From NCBI GenBank assembly GCA_020735665.1, contig CP085928.1, positions 2,896,833 through 2,960,832 of the forward strand: a DNA stretch of 64,000 nt, read 5' to 3'. The notes beneath the pieces are model-generated. The model worked only from the letters and a program-made list of their open reading frames with translations. It had not been told where the DNA came from and did not search any database. The translations under genes and the position numbers were made by a program. Position 1 is the stretch's first letter. Every line of letters starts with the position of its first letter. Shown in pieces: positions 34,905 to 44,003 of the stretch. The DNA is from Lachnospiraceae bacterium GAM79 (GTDB lineage: Bacteria > Bacillota > Clostridia > Lachnospirales > Lachnospiraceae).

Positions 34905-36470
34905 ATGTCTATGAAGAATGTACTGGAATTTATTGAAAGATCAGCAGAAAAGTATCCGGATAAGTTGTCTGTAGCCGATATAAACGGCGGTTTGACTTAT
35001 AAGGAACTGGAACAGACAGCAAAACAGATTGGTGCATGGTTGTATCAGGGACTTGGCGGATGTAAGAACCGTCCGGTTGTCGTACTTCTTGATAAGGAAC
35101 CGAAGAGCGTTGCGGCTTTTATGGGAGTTGTGTACAGTGGGAACTTTTATGTGGTTATAGATGCAGAAATGCCGGTAGACAGAGTGAATAAGATCTTAAA
35201 GGCATTGCAGCCGGAAGCTGCTGTAACAGACAGCAAGCATCTGGATAAGGCTGCAGAGTTACAGGTTGAGACAGAGGATGGTCAGGGATATGGACTTAAA
35301 CTCTTTAATGTGGATGAGATGGATCAGACCATAGATCAGAGCTGCCTTGCAGATGTCAGAGCACATATGATCGATACAGATCCGGTATATGCATTATTTA
35401 CCTCAGGTTCAACAGGTGTTCCGAAGGGGGCTGTTATATCACATGCGAATATCCTTTCCTATATTACATGGTATACGGAAGCATTTGATATTAACGAGAC
35501 GACAATATTTGGTAATCAGACGCCGTTTTATTTCAGTATGTCAGTCTCGGATTTATATAGCACATTGAAAAATGGTGCAACATTGTATATAATACCAAAA
35601 GCTTATTTCTCGTTCCCAATCAAGCTTATGGAGTTTCTGAATGAGAAAAAGGTCAATACGATCTACTGGGTTCCGTCGGCACTTTCGATCATTGCAAACT
35701 ATAAGATGTTCCGGTATGCTGAGCTTCCGGAGTTGAAAAAAGTATTATTTGCCGGTGAGGTTATGCCGACCAGGCCATTAAATTACTGGATCGAGAATCT
35801 GCCGGATGCCATGTATGCCAATCTGTTTGGCCCGACAGAGACGACGGATATCTGTACTTATTATGTGGTAAACAGAAAGTTCCGTGATGATGAGCCGCTT
35901 CCAATGGGAAATGCATGTAACAACTGTGATGTATTTGTACTTGGTGAAGATGGCAAGGTGGTTTCACCGGAGATCAATCCTGAGACAGGCTTCAGTGCAG
36001 AAGGAGAATTATATGCCAGAGGTTCATTTGTCGCTCTTGGATATTATGGAAATGCAGAAAAGACAAAGGAAGCATTTGTTCAGAATCCGTTGAATCCGAA
36101 TTATCCGGAGCTGATCTATAAGACCGGAGATCTTGTCAAATATAATAAATATGGAGAACTGGTCTATATCTCAAGAAAAGATTATCAGATCAAGCATATG
36201 GGCTATCGTATCGAGCTTGGTGAGATCGAGGCGGCTGCCGGTGCGATCGAGGGTATCAGAAGTTACGCATGTATCTATGATGATGCAGAAGACAAGATCG
36301 TATTTATATATGAAGGAAAGAAACTGGATGACGCATTCCTGCTTGGAGAGTTCAAGAAGAAGGTTCCGCATTATATGGAACCGAACCAGTTTGTAAGAGT
36401 GAAAAGTATGCCACATAATCAAAATGGAAAGATTGATCGTAAGTGGCTGAAAAATAATTATAAATTATAA
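34905..36470 (+). CDS. dltA: D-alanine--D-alanyl carrier protein ligase
   Basis: Adenylation enzyme of 521 residues that activates D-alanine with ATP and loads it on DltC in the cytosol. Core motifs: P-loop YALFTSGSTGVPKGAVISHA (about residues 162-182), LFGPTETTD (about 308), GELYARG, the YKTGDLV motif (about 407) and the terminal catalytic Lys in NGKIDRKWLK (about 512). First gene of a dltA-dltC-dltB-dltD operon directly after a two-component system. The start may be ATG 34905 or 34911. Confidence 0.94.
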   Translation: MSMKNVLEFIERSAEKYPDKLSVADINGGLTYKELEQTAKQIGAWLYQGLGGCKNRPVVVLLDKEPKSVAAFMGVVYSGNFYVVIDAEMPVDRVNKILKALQPEAAVTDSKHLDKAAELQVETEDGQGYGLKLFNVDEMDQTIDQSCLADVRAHMIDTDPVYALFTSGSTGVPKGAVISHANILSYITWYTEAFDINETTIFGNQTPFYFSMSVSDLYSTLKNGATLYIIPKAYFSFPIKLMEFLNEKKVNTIYWVPSALSIIANYKMFRYAELPELKKVLFAGEVMPTRPLNYWIENLPDAMYANLFGPTETTDICTYYVVNRKFRDDEPLPMGNACNNCDVFVLGEDGKVVSPEINPETGFSAEGELYARGSFVALGYYGNAEKTKEAFVQNPLNPNYPELIYKTGDLVKYNKYGELVYISRKDYQIKHMGYRIELGEIEAAAGAIEGIRSYACIYDDAEDKIVFIYEGKKLDDAFLLGEFKKKVPHYMEPNQFVRVKSMPHNQNGKIDRKWLKNNYKL

Positions 36471-36488
36471 AAAAGTGAGGACAAAGAA

Positions 36489-36716
36489 ATGGAAGAATTA
36501 TTAGAGATTTTAAATGAAGTAAAGCCCGGAGTTGATTTTGCAAATGATACAGATCTGGTTGGTCATGGTATACTGGATTCTATTACAATGGTAACACTGG
36601 TGCTTGAGCTTAACGATGCATTTGACATCGAGATCACACCTGTAGATATCGTACCTGAGAACTTCAAAACAGTTCAGACGATCTATGATATGATCCAGAG
36701 ATTAAGTGACGACTAG
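36489..36716 (+). CDS. dltC: D-alanyl carrier protein
   Basis: Acyl-carrier-like protein of 75 residues. The phosphopantetheine serine is in LVGHGILDSITMVTLV (Ser about residue 36), followed by the helix ELNDAFDIEITPVDIVPENF. It carries D-alanine from DltA to the membrane enzymes. It lies 18 bases after dltA and 11 before dltB. Confidence 0.94.
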   Translation: MEELLEILNEVKPGVDFANDTDLVGHGILDSITMVTLVLELNDAFDIEITPVDIVPENFKTVQTIYDMIQRLSDD

Positions 36717-36727
36717 GGAGTAAAATA

Positions 36728-38317
36728 ATGTCATATACATCGATAGCTTATTTAGGATTTATATTGATGGGATCATTCTTTTTCTATTCCGTTGTGCCGT
36801 TAAAGCATAAATGGAAGGTCCTGTTGATATTCAGTTACCTGTTTTATTTCATTAATTCAGGTAAATATGTTGTGTTTATATTGTTTTCATCGTTATCCAT
36901 CTATTTCGGCGGACGACTGCTGAATAAGATCGATGATGGCTTCAGTATGGCAAAGAAGGTACTGCCAAAAGAAAATAAGAAGGAATATAAAGCGATCATC
37001 GGATGGCAGAAGAAATGTGTGTGCGTTTCAATCGTTCTGTTGAACCTTGGTATTCTTGTATATCTGAAATATTCAGTATTCTTTGGACAGGTTTTCTGTG
37101 ATATATTAAGTCTGCTCCGTATTAATAAGACGAATCCAATGCAGAATATGATGCTGCCGCTTGGTATCTCGTTCTATACATTGTCGGCGATCAGTTATAT
37201 CGTTGATGTTTACAGAGGAAAATACAGAGCATCCGATAATTTCTGGAAGGTGAATCTGTTCCTGATTTTCTTCCCACATATCGTGGAAGGTCCAATCGGG
37301 CGATTTGACCTGCTGGGTGATCAGGTTTATGAAGGTCACGAGTTCAACTATAATAATATGACTCAGGGCTTGCAGCTTGTTTTATGGGGTCTGTTTAAGA
37401 AGATCGTTATAGCAGATCGCGCAAATATGTATGTAAACCAGATCTTCAATTTCCATGATCAGTATGATGGCTTATATGTAGTTGTCGGAATGCTGTTATA
37501 TACCTTGCAGTTATATGCAGAATTCTCCGGCTGTATGGATATCGTAAGAGGTAGTGCTCAGATGTTTGGTATTCAGATGTCTGAGAACTTTGCAAGACCA
37601 TTTATGTCAAAGACAGTCAGTGAATTCTGGAGAAGATGGCATATGACACTTGGTGCATGGTTTAAAGATTATGTATTCTATTCCATCTCATTGTCCAAGG
37701 CATTTATGAAGCTCAGTAAGAAGACAAGAGAGAAGTTCAATGCATTTTTTGCAACTCTGATCCCGACCTCTATCGCGATGCTCGCGGTGTGGTTCGGAAC
37801 CGGTATCTGGCATGGAGCCAGCTGGAAGTATGTTATGTACGGTATTTACTACTGTCTCATTATGATACTTGGACTTCTGACAGAACCGTTATTTAAGAAG
37901 CTGTATGAGAAGATGCATGTGAACCGGGAGGGCAAGATTTATAAGGCACTTCAGGTAGTAAGAACATTTATTTTCGTAAATATCGGTATGCTGATGTTCC
38001 GTGCGGATGACCTTAAGATCTTTGGACAGATGCTCGTATCGATGTTCCATAATTTCACATTTTCAGTGCTTACAAGCGGAGATCTGTTTGAAGTAAAGCT
38101 TGATGTCTATGATTTCCTGTTACTTGCATTTGGTGCACTGGTATTACTGCTGGTAGGTTTATATCAGGAGAAGGGACATCATATCCGTGAGGAGATAGCA
38201 ACAAAGAATATCGTTCTTCGTTGGGTATTATATTATGGACTGATCTTTTCTGTGATCATTCTGGGCGCATATGGAAGCGGTTATGAAGTAGCCGGATTCA
38301 TATATGCACAATTTTAG
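36728..38317 (+). CDS. dltB: D-alanyl transfer MBOAT protein
   Basis: Polytopic membrane O-acyltransferase of 529 residues, longer than many DltB. MBOAT features are MMLPLGISFYTLSAISYIVD, FFPHIVEGPIGRF, the AEFSGCMDIVRGSAQMFGI block, SEFWRRWHMTLGAWFKDYVF and the catalytic His in GTGIWHGASWKYV (about residue 358). It moves D-alanine from DltC across the membrane toward teichoic acid. Third gene of the dlt operon. Confidence 0.92.
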   Translation: MSYTSIAYLGFILMGSFFFYSVVPLKHKWKVLLIFSYLFYFINSGKYVVFILFSSLSIYFGGRLLNKIDDGFSMAKKVLPKENKKEYKAIIGWQKKCVCVSIVLLNLGILVYLKYSVFFGQVFCDILSLLRINKTNPMQNMMLPLGISFYTLSAISYIVDVYRGKYRASDNFWKVNLFLIFFPHIVEGPIGRFDLLGDQVYEGHEFNYNNMTQGLQLVLWGLFKKIVIADRANMYVNQIFNFHDQYDGLYVVVGMLLYTLQLYAEFSGCMDIVRGSAQMFGIQMSENFARPFMSKTVSEFWRRWHMTLGAWFKDYVFYSISLSKAFMKLSKKTREKFNAFFATLIPTSIAMLAVWFGTGIWHGASWKYVMYGIYYCLIMILGLLTEPLFKKLYEKMHVNREGKIYKALQVVRTFIFVNIGMLMFRADDLKIFGQMLVSMFHNFTFSVLTSGDLFEVKLDVYDFLLLAFGALVLLLVGLYQEKGHHIREEIATKNIVLRWVLYYGLIFSVIILGAYGSGYEVAGFIYAQF

Positions 38318-38334
38318 GATAGATGGTGAGAGAC

Positions 38335-39495
38335 ATGAAAAAAGAAAGAGTAAAAAACATTATAAAAGTTATCGTGTTTATGCTGATCTTCTGTGGCTTT
38401 ATGGCACTCGGCTCCGTCATGCTTTATCCGAAAACGAGTGATCCGGAAGGCGGCTTATCAAATCCAAATGCCAGGGGCTTCTATGGAGAACCAAAGAATT
38501 CCATCGATCTGGTCGTTATGGGAAACAGTAATGCCTACAGTGCATATTCACCGATGCTGATGTGGAAGAAATATGGTATTCCTTCCTATGTTGTTGCGGA
38601 AGGCGCACAGAATATTGCCGAGACCGTTAATATATTAGAGGAGCTTCTGACATGTCAGAAGCCGAAGCTGATCATTTTGGATGTTGACCTTTTATGGCAG
38701 GGTAAGACACAGGTATCCAGAGTAGAAGGAAATGTGAAATCTCTGATCTACAAATATATTCCGATCATGAAGTATCATGACAGATGGAAAGGCTTTGTGC
38801 TGGGTGATAGTTTTAAAGCAAAGAACTACACATATCGTTCTTCAAGCAGAGGACAGTACTTAAGTAAAACGGTTGTACCATATACGGGTGAAGACATGAT
38901 GGTAAAGACTGCCGATGTCGAATCGGTACCGAAGTCATCCAGGTTCTTCCTTAAGATGTTCCTTGATCTCTGTGAAGAAAATGATATCGATGTGATGTTT
39001 GTCGAGATGCCGACAGCTAATTCATGGAATTATAAGAAGCACAATGGCATGACAAAGTATGCCAAGGAGCTTGGCATTCCATTTGTTGATCTGAATACCA
39101 CAGAGGGTAAGAATGCGATCAACTGGAAGAAGGATACCAGAGATGGCGGAAGACATCTGAACTGTTATGGAGCTAAGAAGGTAACAAGAGAGATCGGTAA
39201 GTATATTTCAGAGAACTATACATTTACGAATAAGAAGAAAGATCCGGAGTATAAGGGCTGGAATAAGTCTTATAAGGAATATAAGCAGTTTATGAAGACA
39301 GATAAGAAGTCTTCCGATAAGAAACACAAGAAGTCGAAGAAAGCTGACAGCAAACAGTCAGATACATCTGATGCAAAAAAGCAGAAAACAGAAAAAACAA
39401 CGACTGAGAACAAGTCGGAGACAACGACAGAAAGTACAGCTACGGAAGAAGTAACAGAAAGTGCAAGTACGGAAGCAACCACAACTCAGCAGTAA
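38335..39495 (+). CDS. dltD: DltD-like membrane-anchored SGNH-type protein
   Basis: Protein of about 386 residues with one N-terminal helix (about 10-30) and an extracellular SGNH-like domain. VVMGNSNAYSAYSP holds the presumed nucleophile Ser (about residue 62), and DTRDGGRHLNCYGAKKV the Asp-His pair (about 264-270). Residues from about 300 are a Lys-rich stretch followed by a Thr/Glu-rich tail (TTTESTATEE) that is unusual for DltD. It occupies the dltD position and should take part in the last D-alanine transfer, but its sequence is divergent. ATG 38335 follows GGTGAG; ATG 38323 is an alternative. Confidence 0.75.
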   Translation: MKKERVKNIIKVIVFMLIFCGFMALGSVMLYPKTSDPEGGLSNPNARGFYGEPKNSIDLVVMGNSNAYSAYSPMLMWKKYGIPSYVVAEGAQNIAETVNILEELLTCQKPKLIILDVDLLWQGKTQVSRVEGNVKSLIYKYIPIMKYHDRWKGFVLGDSFKAKNYTYRSSSRGQYLSKTVVPYTGEDMMVKTADVESVPKSSRFFLKMFLDLCEENDIDVMFVEMPTANSWNYKKHNGMTKYAKELGIPFVDLNTTEGKNAINWKKDTRDGGRHLNCYGAKKVTREIGKYISENYTFTNKKKDPEYKGWNKSYKEYKQFMKTDKKSSDKKHKKSKKADSKQSDTSDAKKQKTEKTTTENKSETTTESTATEEVTESASTEATTTQQ

Positions 39496-39516
39496 GAGAT
39501 TGTAAAGTATATAAGG

Positions 39517-39576
39517 GAGATCATGGAGACACAGATATGGATTTGCAGATCTGGAAGCGCCATGATCTCTCTTTTT
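39517..39576 (+). terminator. dlt operon terminator
   Basis: GAGATCATGG (39517-39526) pairs with CCATGATCTC (39560-39569), then TCTTTTT. An inner CAGAT/ATCTG pair helps close the long loop. It lies 22 bases after the last dlt gene. The remaining 39577-39815 shows no gene; it should contain the promoter of the next gene. Confidence 0.82.
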
Positions 39577-39815
39577 ATGAATCGGATACTTTATAGGCCT
39601 ACATAAACATGGAATAAATTTTAAGGTAAGAAAATAGTATTTGTTATTTATTTTTGTGTAAACAACAGCTTCTTGTGATAAAATGGCAATGAAATGTAAA
39701 TAATAGTTGCAGAAATATAGAATTATACAGGCATACCGAAAACAAGCGAAGTTATAGCAGTATACGATGCTTTTACAGATGCCTGGTGGCAGGATATGAT
39801 AGGAGGATATGGAAT

Positions 39816-40802
39816 ATGAAGATTTTATTTTATGATACGAAGAAATATGACAGAGATTCATTTGAAAAGATATTACCGGAATATTCAGATCTGGAGGTAG
39901 AGTTCTTAGAAGCAGATCTTTCACCGAGAACAGCAGCTCTTGCAAAAGGATATGATGCGATCTGTGCATTTGTAAGTTCTGATGTCAGTGAAAAAGTAGT
40001 TGAGTGTCTGGCTGCAAATGGTGTAAAATTAGTGTTAATGCGCTGTGCCGGATTCAATAATGTGGATCTGGATGCAGCAAACCGTTGTGGTATCACGGTG
40101 CTCCGTGTTCCGGGTTATTCACCGGAGGCGGTTGCAGAGCATGCGATGGCACTGGCACTTGCGGTTACCAGAAGAATCCATAAGAGCTATATCAAGGTTC
40201 GTGAGAATAATTTCAGTTTGGTAGGTCTTACGGGTATGAACTTCTATGACAAGACCGCGGGTATCATCGGAACCGGTAAGATCGGAGCGGCTATGTGCCG
40301 GATCTGTCATGGATTTGGCATGAAGGTTCTGGCATATGATATGTACCGGAATCCATCCCTGGATTTTGTAGAGTATGTGGATCTGGATACGCTGTTATCG
40401 ACCAGTGATTTGATCTCCCTTCACTGTCCGCTGACAGATGATTCGTACCATATGATCTGCACAGAGACGATCAATAAGATGAAGGATAATGTGATCCTTG
40501 TAAATACATCGAGAGGCGCACTGATCAAGACGGAGGATCTGATCACGGGAAATCGAAATAAGAAATTCTTTGGTATCGGTCTGGATGTGTATGAGGAAGA
40601 AACAAATAATGTATTTGAGAATCGTGAGGATGATATTCTGGAATCCTCGATCACGGCAAGACTGCTGTCGTTCCCGAATGTCATCGTAACCTCCCATCAG
40701 GGCTTTCTGACGGAAGAAGCACTGGAAGCGATCAGCCGTACCACACTGGACAATGCGAGAGATTATGAGAATGGCACGATCAAGGATATAAATGCCGTGT
40801 AG
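39816..40802 (+). CDS. ldhA: D-lactate dehydrogenase (2-hydroxyacid dehydrogenase family)
   Basis: NAD-dependent enzyme of about 328 residues that reduces pyruvate to D-lactate. Family features: LVLMRCAGFNNVDLDAANRC, VPGYSPEAVAEHAMALAL, Rossmann motif GIIGTGKIGAAMCRI (about residues 148-162), catalytic Arg in VNTSRGALIKTE (about 233), Glu in DVYEEE (about 262) and His in TSHQGFLTEEAL (about 294). AGGAGG lies nine bases before ATG 39816; an earlier in-frame ATG (39786) lacks a site. Confidence 0.9.
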   Translation: MKILFYDTKKYDRDSFEKILPEYSDLEVEFLEADLSPRTAALAKGYDAICAFVSSDVSEKVVECLAANGVKLVLMRCAGFNNVDLDAANRCGITVLRVPGYSPEAVAEHAMALALAVTRRIHKSYIKVRENNFSLVGLTGMNFYDKTAGIIGTGKIGAAMCRICHGFGMKVLAYDMYRNPSLDFVEYVDLDTLLSTSDLISLHCPLTDDSYHMICTETINKMKDNVILVNTSRGALIKTEDLITGNRNKKFFGIGLDVYEEETNNVFENREDDILESSITARLLSFPNVIVTSHQGFLTEEALEAISRTTLDNARDYENGTIKDINAV

Positions 40803-40880
40803 AAATATATGCAAGATAAAAGAAGTGCGGAAGACAATCGTCATAGAGAAAATGAAAGCTATGTAGAAAAGGAAATGATT

Positions 40881-41630
40881 ATGCAGAATTACAGATTTCT
40901 GATCGCCTATGATGGGACGAGATATCATGGGTGGGAACATAAAAAAGACGTTGTGACCATACAAGGAAAGATCGAATCAGTGCTTTCCCTGATGGCAGGC
41001 GAAGAAGTACGGATCAACGGAGCGGGAAGAACCGATGCAGGTGTGCATGCAAGGGCAATGGTCGCAAGCGGCCCGGTTCCGACAGATAAGACACCAGAGG
41101 AGATCCGGGATTATATGAATCATTATCTGCCGGATGATATCTGCATTTTGGAGGTTACTCCGGCAGCAGAACGCTTTCATGCAAGATTTAATGCAAAGGG
41201 CAAGCATTACCGTTACACGATCTATCGTGGCAGGCTGAAGCCGGTATTTGACCGGAAATATGTCTGGACTCTGGATGAGGGTGAGACGATCGACTGTGAA
41301 CGGATGCGAAAGGCAGCAGCTTATCTGGTCGGCGAACATGATTTCAAGAGCTTCTGTGGCAATAAGCAGATGAAGAAATCGACGGTTCGGAAGTTATTTG
41401 CGATCGATATTAAGGAAGATGGCGATTATGTGATCCTTGATTTTTATGGAGCCGGATTCTTACAGAATATGGTTCGTATCCTGACCGGTACTCTGGTAGA
41501 GGTCGGGGCAGGCAGAATGGAACCGGCGTACATGGAAGAGGTGCTTACAGGCCGGTGCAGACAGCTCGCAGGGCCGACCGCACCACCACAGGGCTTGTGC
41601 CTGATGCAGGTTGATTATGAAAAAAAGTAA
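40881..41630 (+). CDS. truA: tRNA pseudouridine(38-40) synthase
   Basis: Enzyme of about 249 residues that isomerises uridines 38-40 in the anticodon stem. The catalytic Asp is in GAGRTDAGVHA (about residue 52), and YRYTIYRG, FCGNKQMKKSTVRKL and FYGAGFLQNMVRILTGTLVE are standard TruA blocks. ATG 40881 has AAAGGAA six bases upstream; the frame is open back to 40809. It is followed after 19 bases by azlC. Confidence 0.92.
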   Translation: MQNYRFLIAYDGTRYHGWEHKKDVVTIQGKIESVLSLMAGEEVRINGAGRTDAGVHARAMVASGPVPTDKTPEEIRDYMNHYLPDDICILEVTPAAERFHARFNAKGKHYRYTIYRGRLKPVFDRKYVWTLDEGETIDCERMRKAAAYLVGEHDFKSFCGNKQMKKSTVRKLFAIDIKEDGDYVILDFYGAGFLQNMVRILTGTLVEVGAGRMEPAYMEEVLTGRCRQLAGPTAPPQGLCLMQVDYEKK

Positions 41631-41649
41631 TATGGAGTAAGTAGTACAA

Positions 41650-42351
41650 ATGAATGAATTTAAAAATGGGCTGAAGGATGGAATTCCGATTGCCCTGGGG
41701 TATTTTGCAGTTAGTTTTAGTTTTGGTATTCTTGCGATCAAAGGCGGACTCAGTGTCTTTCAGGCAGTTCTTACCAGCGTTACAAATGTTACAAGTGCCG
41801 GTCAGTTTGCCGGACTTCAGATCATCATTGCCGGGGGAACGATCCTTGAGGTGATCCTCACCCAGCTTATCATCAATCTGAGATATGGTCTGATGAGTCT
41901 TTCACTTACGCAGAAGTTAGCTGACGATGTAGGCATCTGGAAGCGTCTGATCATCGCATTTGCAAATACAGATGAGATCTTTGCAGTTGCAATGGGATAT
42001 TTCAAAGAAGTGACCTTTCCGTATATGTTAGGACTTCAGATCCTTCCGATCCTTGGATGGGGCGGTGGTACATTTGCCGGAGCAGTAGCCAGCGGGCTGC
42101 TTCCAAAGTCTGTGTGCAGCGCACTCAGTCTTGCACTTTATGGCATGTTCGTGGCGATCGTTGTTCCGGTTGCCAAGAAGTCAAAATCTGTGTTATTTGT
42201 GGTATGCGTGGCAGCTTTGTTCAGTATCCTTTTATATTATGTTCCGATATTCCACTTTATCTCGACCGGAATATCGATCGTTATATGTACAGTAGCGGCA
42301 GCAGCAATTGGTGCGATCGTTGCGCCGGTTAAGAAAAAAGGAGAAGAATAG
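41650..42351 (+). CDS. azlC: Branched-chain amino acid exporter, large subunit
   Basis: Membrane protein of 233 residues of the AzlC/BrnF family. GIPIALGYFAVSFSFGILAI (about residues 11-30), TSAGQFAGLQIIIAGGT (about 47-63), LRYGLMSLSLTQKL and the FANTDEIFAVAMGYFKEV block are typical, with about seven helices. With AzlD it exports branched-chain amino acids in other bacteria. It is two bases from azlD, so co-translated. Confidence 0.92.
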   Translation: MNEFKNGLKDGIPIALGYFAVSFSFGILAIKGGLSVFQAVLTSVTNVTSAGQFAGLQIIIAGGTILEVILTQLIINLRYGLMSLSLTQKLADDVGIWKRLIIAFANTDEIFAVAMGYFKEVTFPYMLGLQILPILGWGGGTFAGAVASGLLPKSVCSALSLALYGMFVAIVVPVAKKSKSVLFVVCVAALFSILLYYVPIFHFISTGISIVICTVAAAAIGAIVAPVKKKGEE

Positions 42352-42353
42352 AG

Positions 42354-42662
42354 ATGAGTGTATATACATATATTATCGCAATGGCGGTTGTCACATATCT
42401 GATCCGTGCAGTGCCATTGGTGTTATTCAGAAAAAAGATAGAGAATCGGTTTTTAAGTTCGTTTTTATACTATGTGCCATATGCCTGCCTAACGGCACTT
42501 ACCCTTCCGGCGATTTTCTACAGTACGGAAAGTGTTATCAGTGCGATCGCAGGATTTGTCGTAGCGGTTATCTTTGGTATCCGTGAAAAAGGGCTGGTAG
42601 TTGTAGCGGCTGCCGCCTGTGTGACAGTGTTTGTAGTGGAGAGAATATTGGCGTTTTTATAG
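42354..42662 (+). CDS. azlD: Branched-chain amino acid exporter, small subunit
   Basis: Small membrane protein of 102 residues with four helices; YLIRAVPLVLFRKKIENRF and YVPYACLTALTLPAIFYST are the AzlD pattern. It partners AzlC. GGAG occurs near the end of azlC, consistent with coupled translation. The 156 bases after it hold a TTGACA/TGTCAA inverted repeat (42731-42757) and an AGTATACT palindrome (42798-42805), likely control sites of the next gene. Confidence 0.9.
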   Translation: MSVYTYIIAMAVVTYLIRAVPLVLFRKKIENRFLSSFLYYVPYACLTALTLPAIFYSTESVISAIAGFVVAVIFGIREKGLVVVAAAACVTVFVVERILAFL

Positions 42663-42818
42663 GGGGTTGTGAATCTGAAAAGTAAGGACAAAGAACTTGC
42701 TATATCGCCGACCTGGAATGTAAAAGACTTTTGACACGCTAAAAACCTTGATGTCAATGTCCTTTGATAGCGAAAATATGACTTTTTGATTAGTATGAGT
42801 ATACTAGGAGGTGAAGAG

Positions 42819-43406
42819 ATGGAACTCGGAAAACAAATAAAAAAACATCGTCAGGAAGTACAATTATCCCAAGAGAAGTTAGCCGATCGAGTTTATGTTT
42901 CAAGACAAACAATCTCAAATTGGGAAAATGATAAAAGCTATCCAGATGTGAATAGTTTGGTATTACTGAGTGAAATCTTTCAAATTTCTCTTGATAATCT
43001 AATCAAAGGAGATATTGAAGTTATGAAAGATGTAATTCAAAAAGAAGAAATTGTAAAAATGAACCGCTATGGAAAAATCTACACTATAATGCTGATTGTC
43101 ACTGTAGTTTCGGCAGTTCCGCTATTTATGTGGCTTGGCGTTTGGGCATTCATCCCTTGGGGAATCATTTGGGCACTCTCTATGTACTTTGCCTTTCAGG
43201 TTGAAAAGGTAAAAAAAGATAATGATGTTCAAACCTATAAAGAAATTGTTGCATTTTCTGAGGGGAAACTATTGGATGATATACAAAAGCAGAGAGAAAT
43301 AGGTAAACGCCCATATCAGAAGATTTTTTTAGTTATAGGTAGTGCACTGATAACATTTGTTGTTTGTGTATTAATCGGATTTCTGATGCATATTTTTATG
43401 AACTAA
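42819..43406 (+). CDS. XRE-family regulator with membrane helices
   Basis: Protein of about 195 residues. The N-terminal helix-turn-helix (about 1-65) is clear: IKKHRQEVQLSQEKLADRVY, VSRQTISNWENDKSYPDVNS. Three hydrophobic helices follow at about 85-105, 108-125 and 170-193, so it is a membrane-tethered regulator of a kind seen widely in Firmicutes. ATG 42819 has GGAGGTGA upstream; the ORF starting at 42786 is rejected. It begins the accessory region. Confidence 0.85.
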   Translation: MELGKQIKKHRQEVQLSQEKLADRVYVSRQTISNWENDKSYPDVNSLVLLSEIFQISLDNLIKGDIEVMKDVIQKEEIVKMNRYGKIYTIMLIVTVVSAVPLFMWLGVWAFIPWGIIWALSMYFAFQVEKVKKDNDVQTYKEIVAFSEGKLLDDIQKQREIGKRPYQKIFLVIGSALITFVVCVLIGFLMHIFMN

Positions 43407-43498
43407 TAGTGGTAGACCGTAAACTTCCGGTTTAGAGAGAACGTAGAAATGATTCGATTTTGTCCAAAGGATGAGATACAAAATACAATATACGAATA

Positions 43499-43546
43499 AA
43501 TAAAGATGATTGGTTTTATGATAAGACTGGTCGTCTTTATTTTTTC
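43499..43546 (+). terminator. Terminator after the XRE gene
   Basis: AATAAAGATGA (43499-43509) pairs with TCGTCTTTATT (43531-43541), one G-U pair, followed by a T tract to 43546. Confidence 0.8.
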
Positions 43547-43641
43547 GGAGTTTGATATGCAACTATAGGGAATTAAAACTTAGTGAAAAAGTGCAGTAAG
43601 TTTTAAGTTGTAGGAGTATGCTCCATGTATGACTGTTGAAG

Positions 43642-43830
43642 ATGGAGAATATTATGCGCATCTTCATATGAGTGTCGGAAATGAGAAAGGTGAAGCGTTT
43701 GGAGGGCATCTGAACAGAGCTGTCGTGAGTGCAACCTGTGAGATGGTAATTACGGTCATTGATGGAAAAGTTGACAGAGTTTATGATGAAGAAACAGGGC
43801 TTAATGTATTTAAGTTTGATTAGATGCGTT
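43642..43830 (+). pseudogene. PCC-domain gene end, left copy of a 189-bp direct repeat
   Basis: The frame to 43823 reads GEYYAHLHMSVGNEKGEAFG, GHLNRAVVSATCEMVITVID and so on to VFKFD, the last part of a PCC/DUF296 domain with the HxHxxxG-type metal-site start. The first half of the domain is missing. A copy with three mismatches lies at 51117-51305 in the same orientation and begins at the same base. An ATG at 43629 could start a 64-residue product, but it is best seen as a remnant. Confidence 0.8.
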
Positions 43831-44003
43831 GAACTATTTATCGCGTTAGTGAGACGCAGCAAAGAGAAGAAAAGCAAATAAATTCCGGGTTATAAAACAT
43901 AAGGATTTTTGTTACCTAATACAATTTTCTGCTCTACAATCTCCGTCATAATAAAAATGTCTCCATCATTTCAAAAGAGAATGACGGAGATATTTTGCTC
44001 TGC

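Noticed and set aside
42670..42735. Short ORF between azlD and the XRE gene
   Set aside because: About 20 codons from a GTG, without a convincing ribosome site or conserved pattern.
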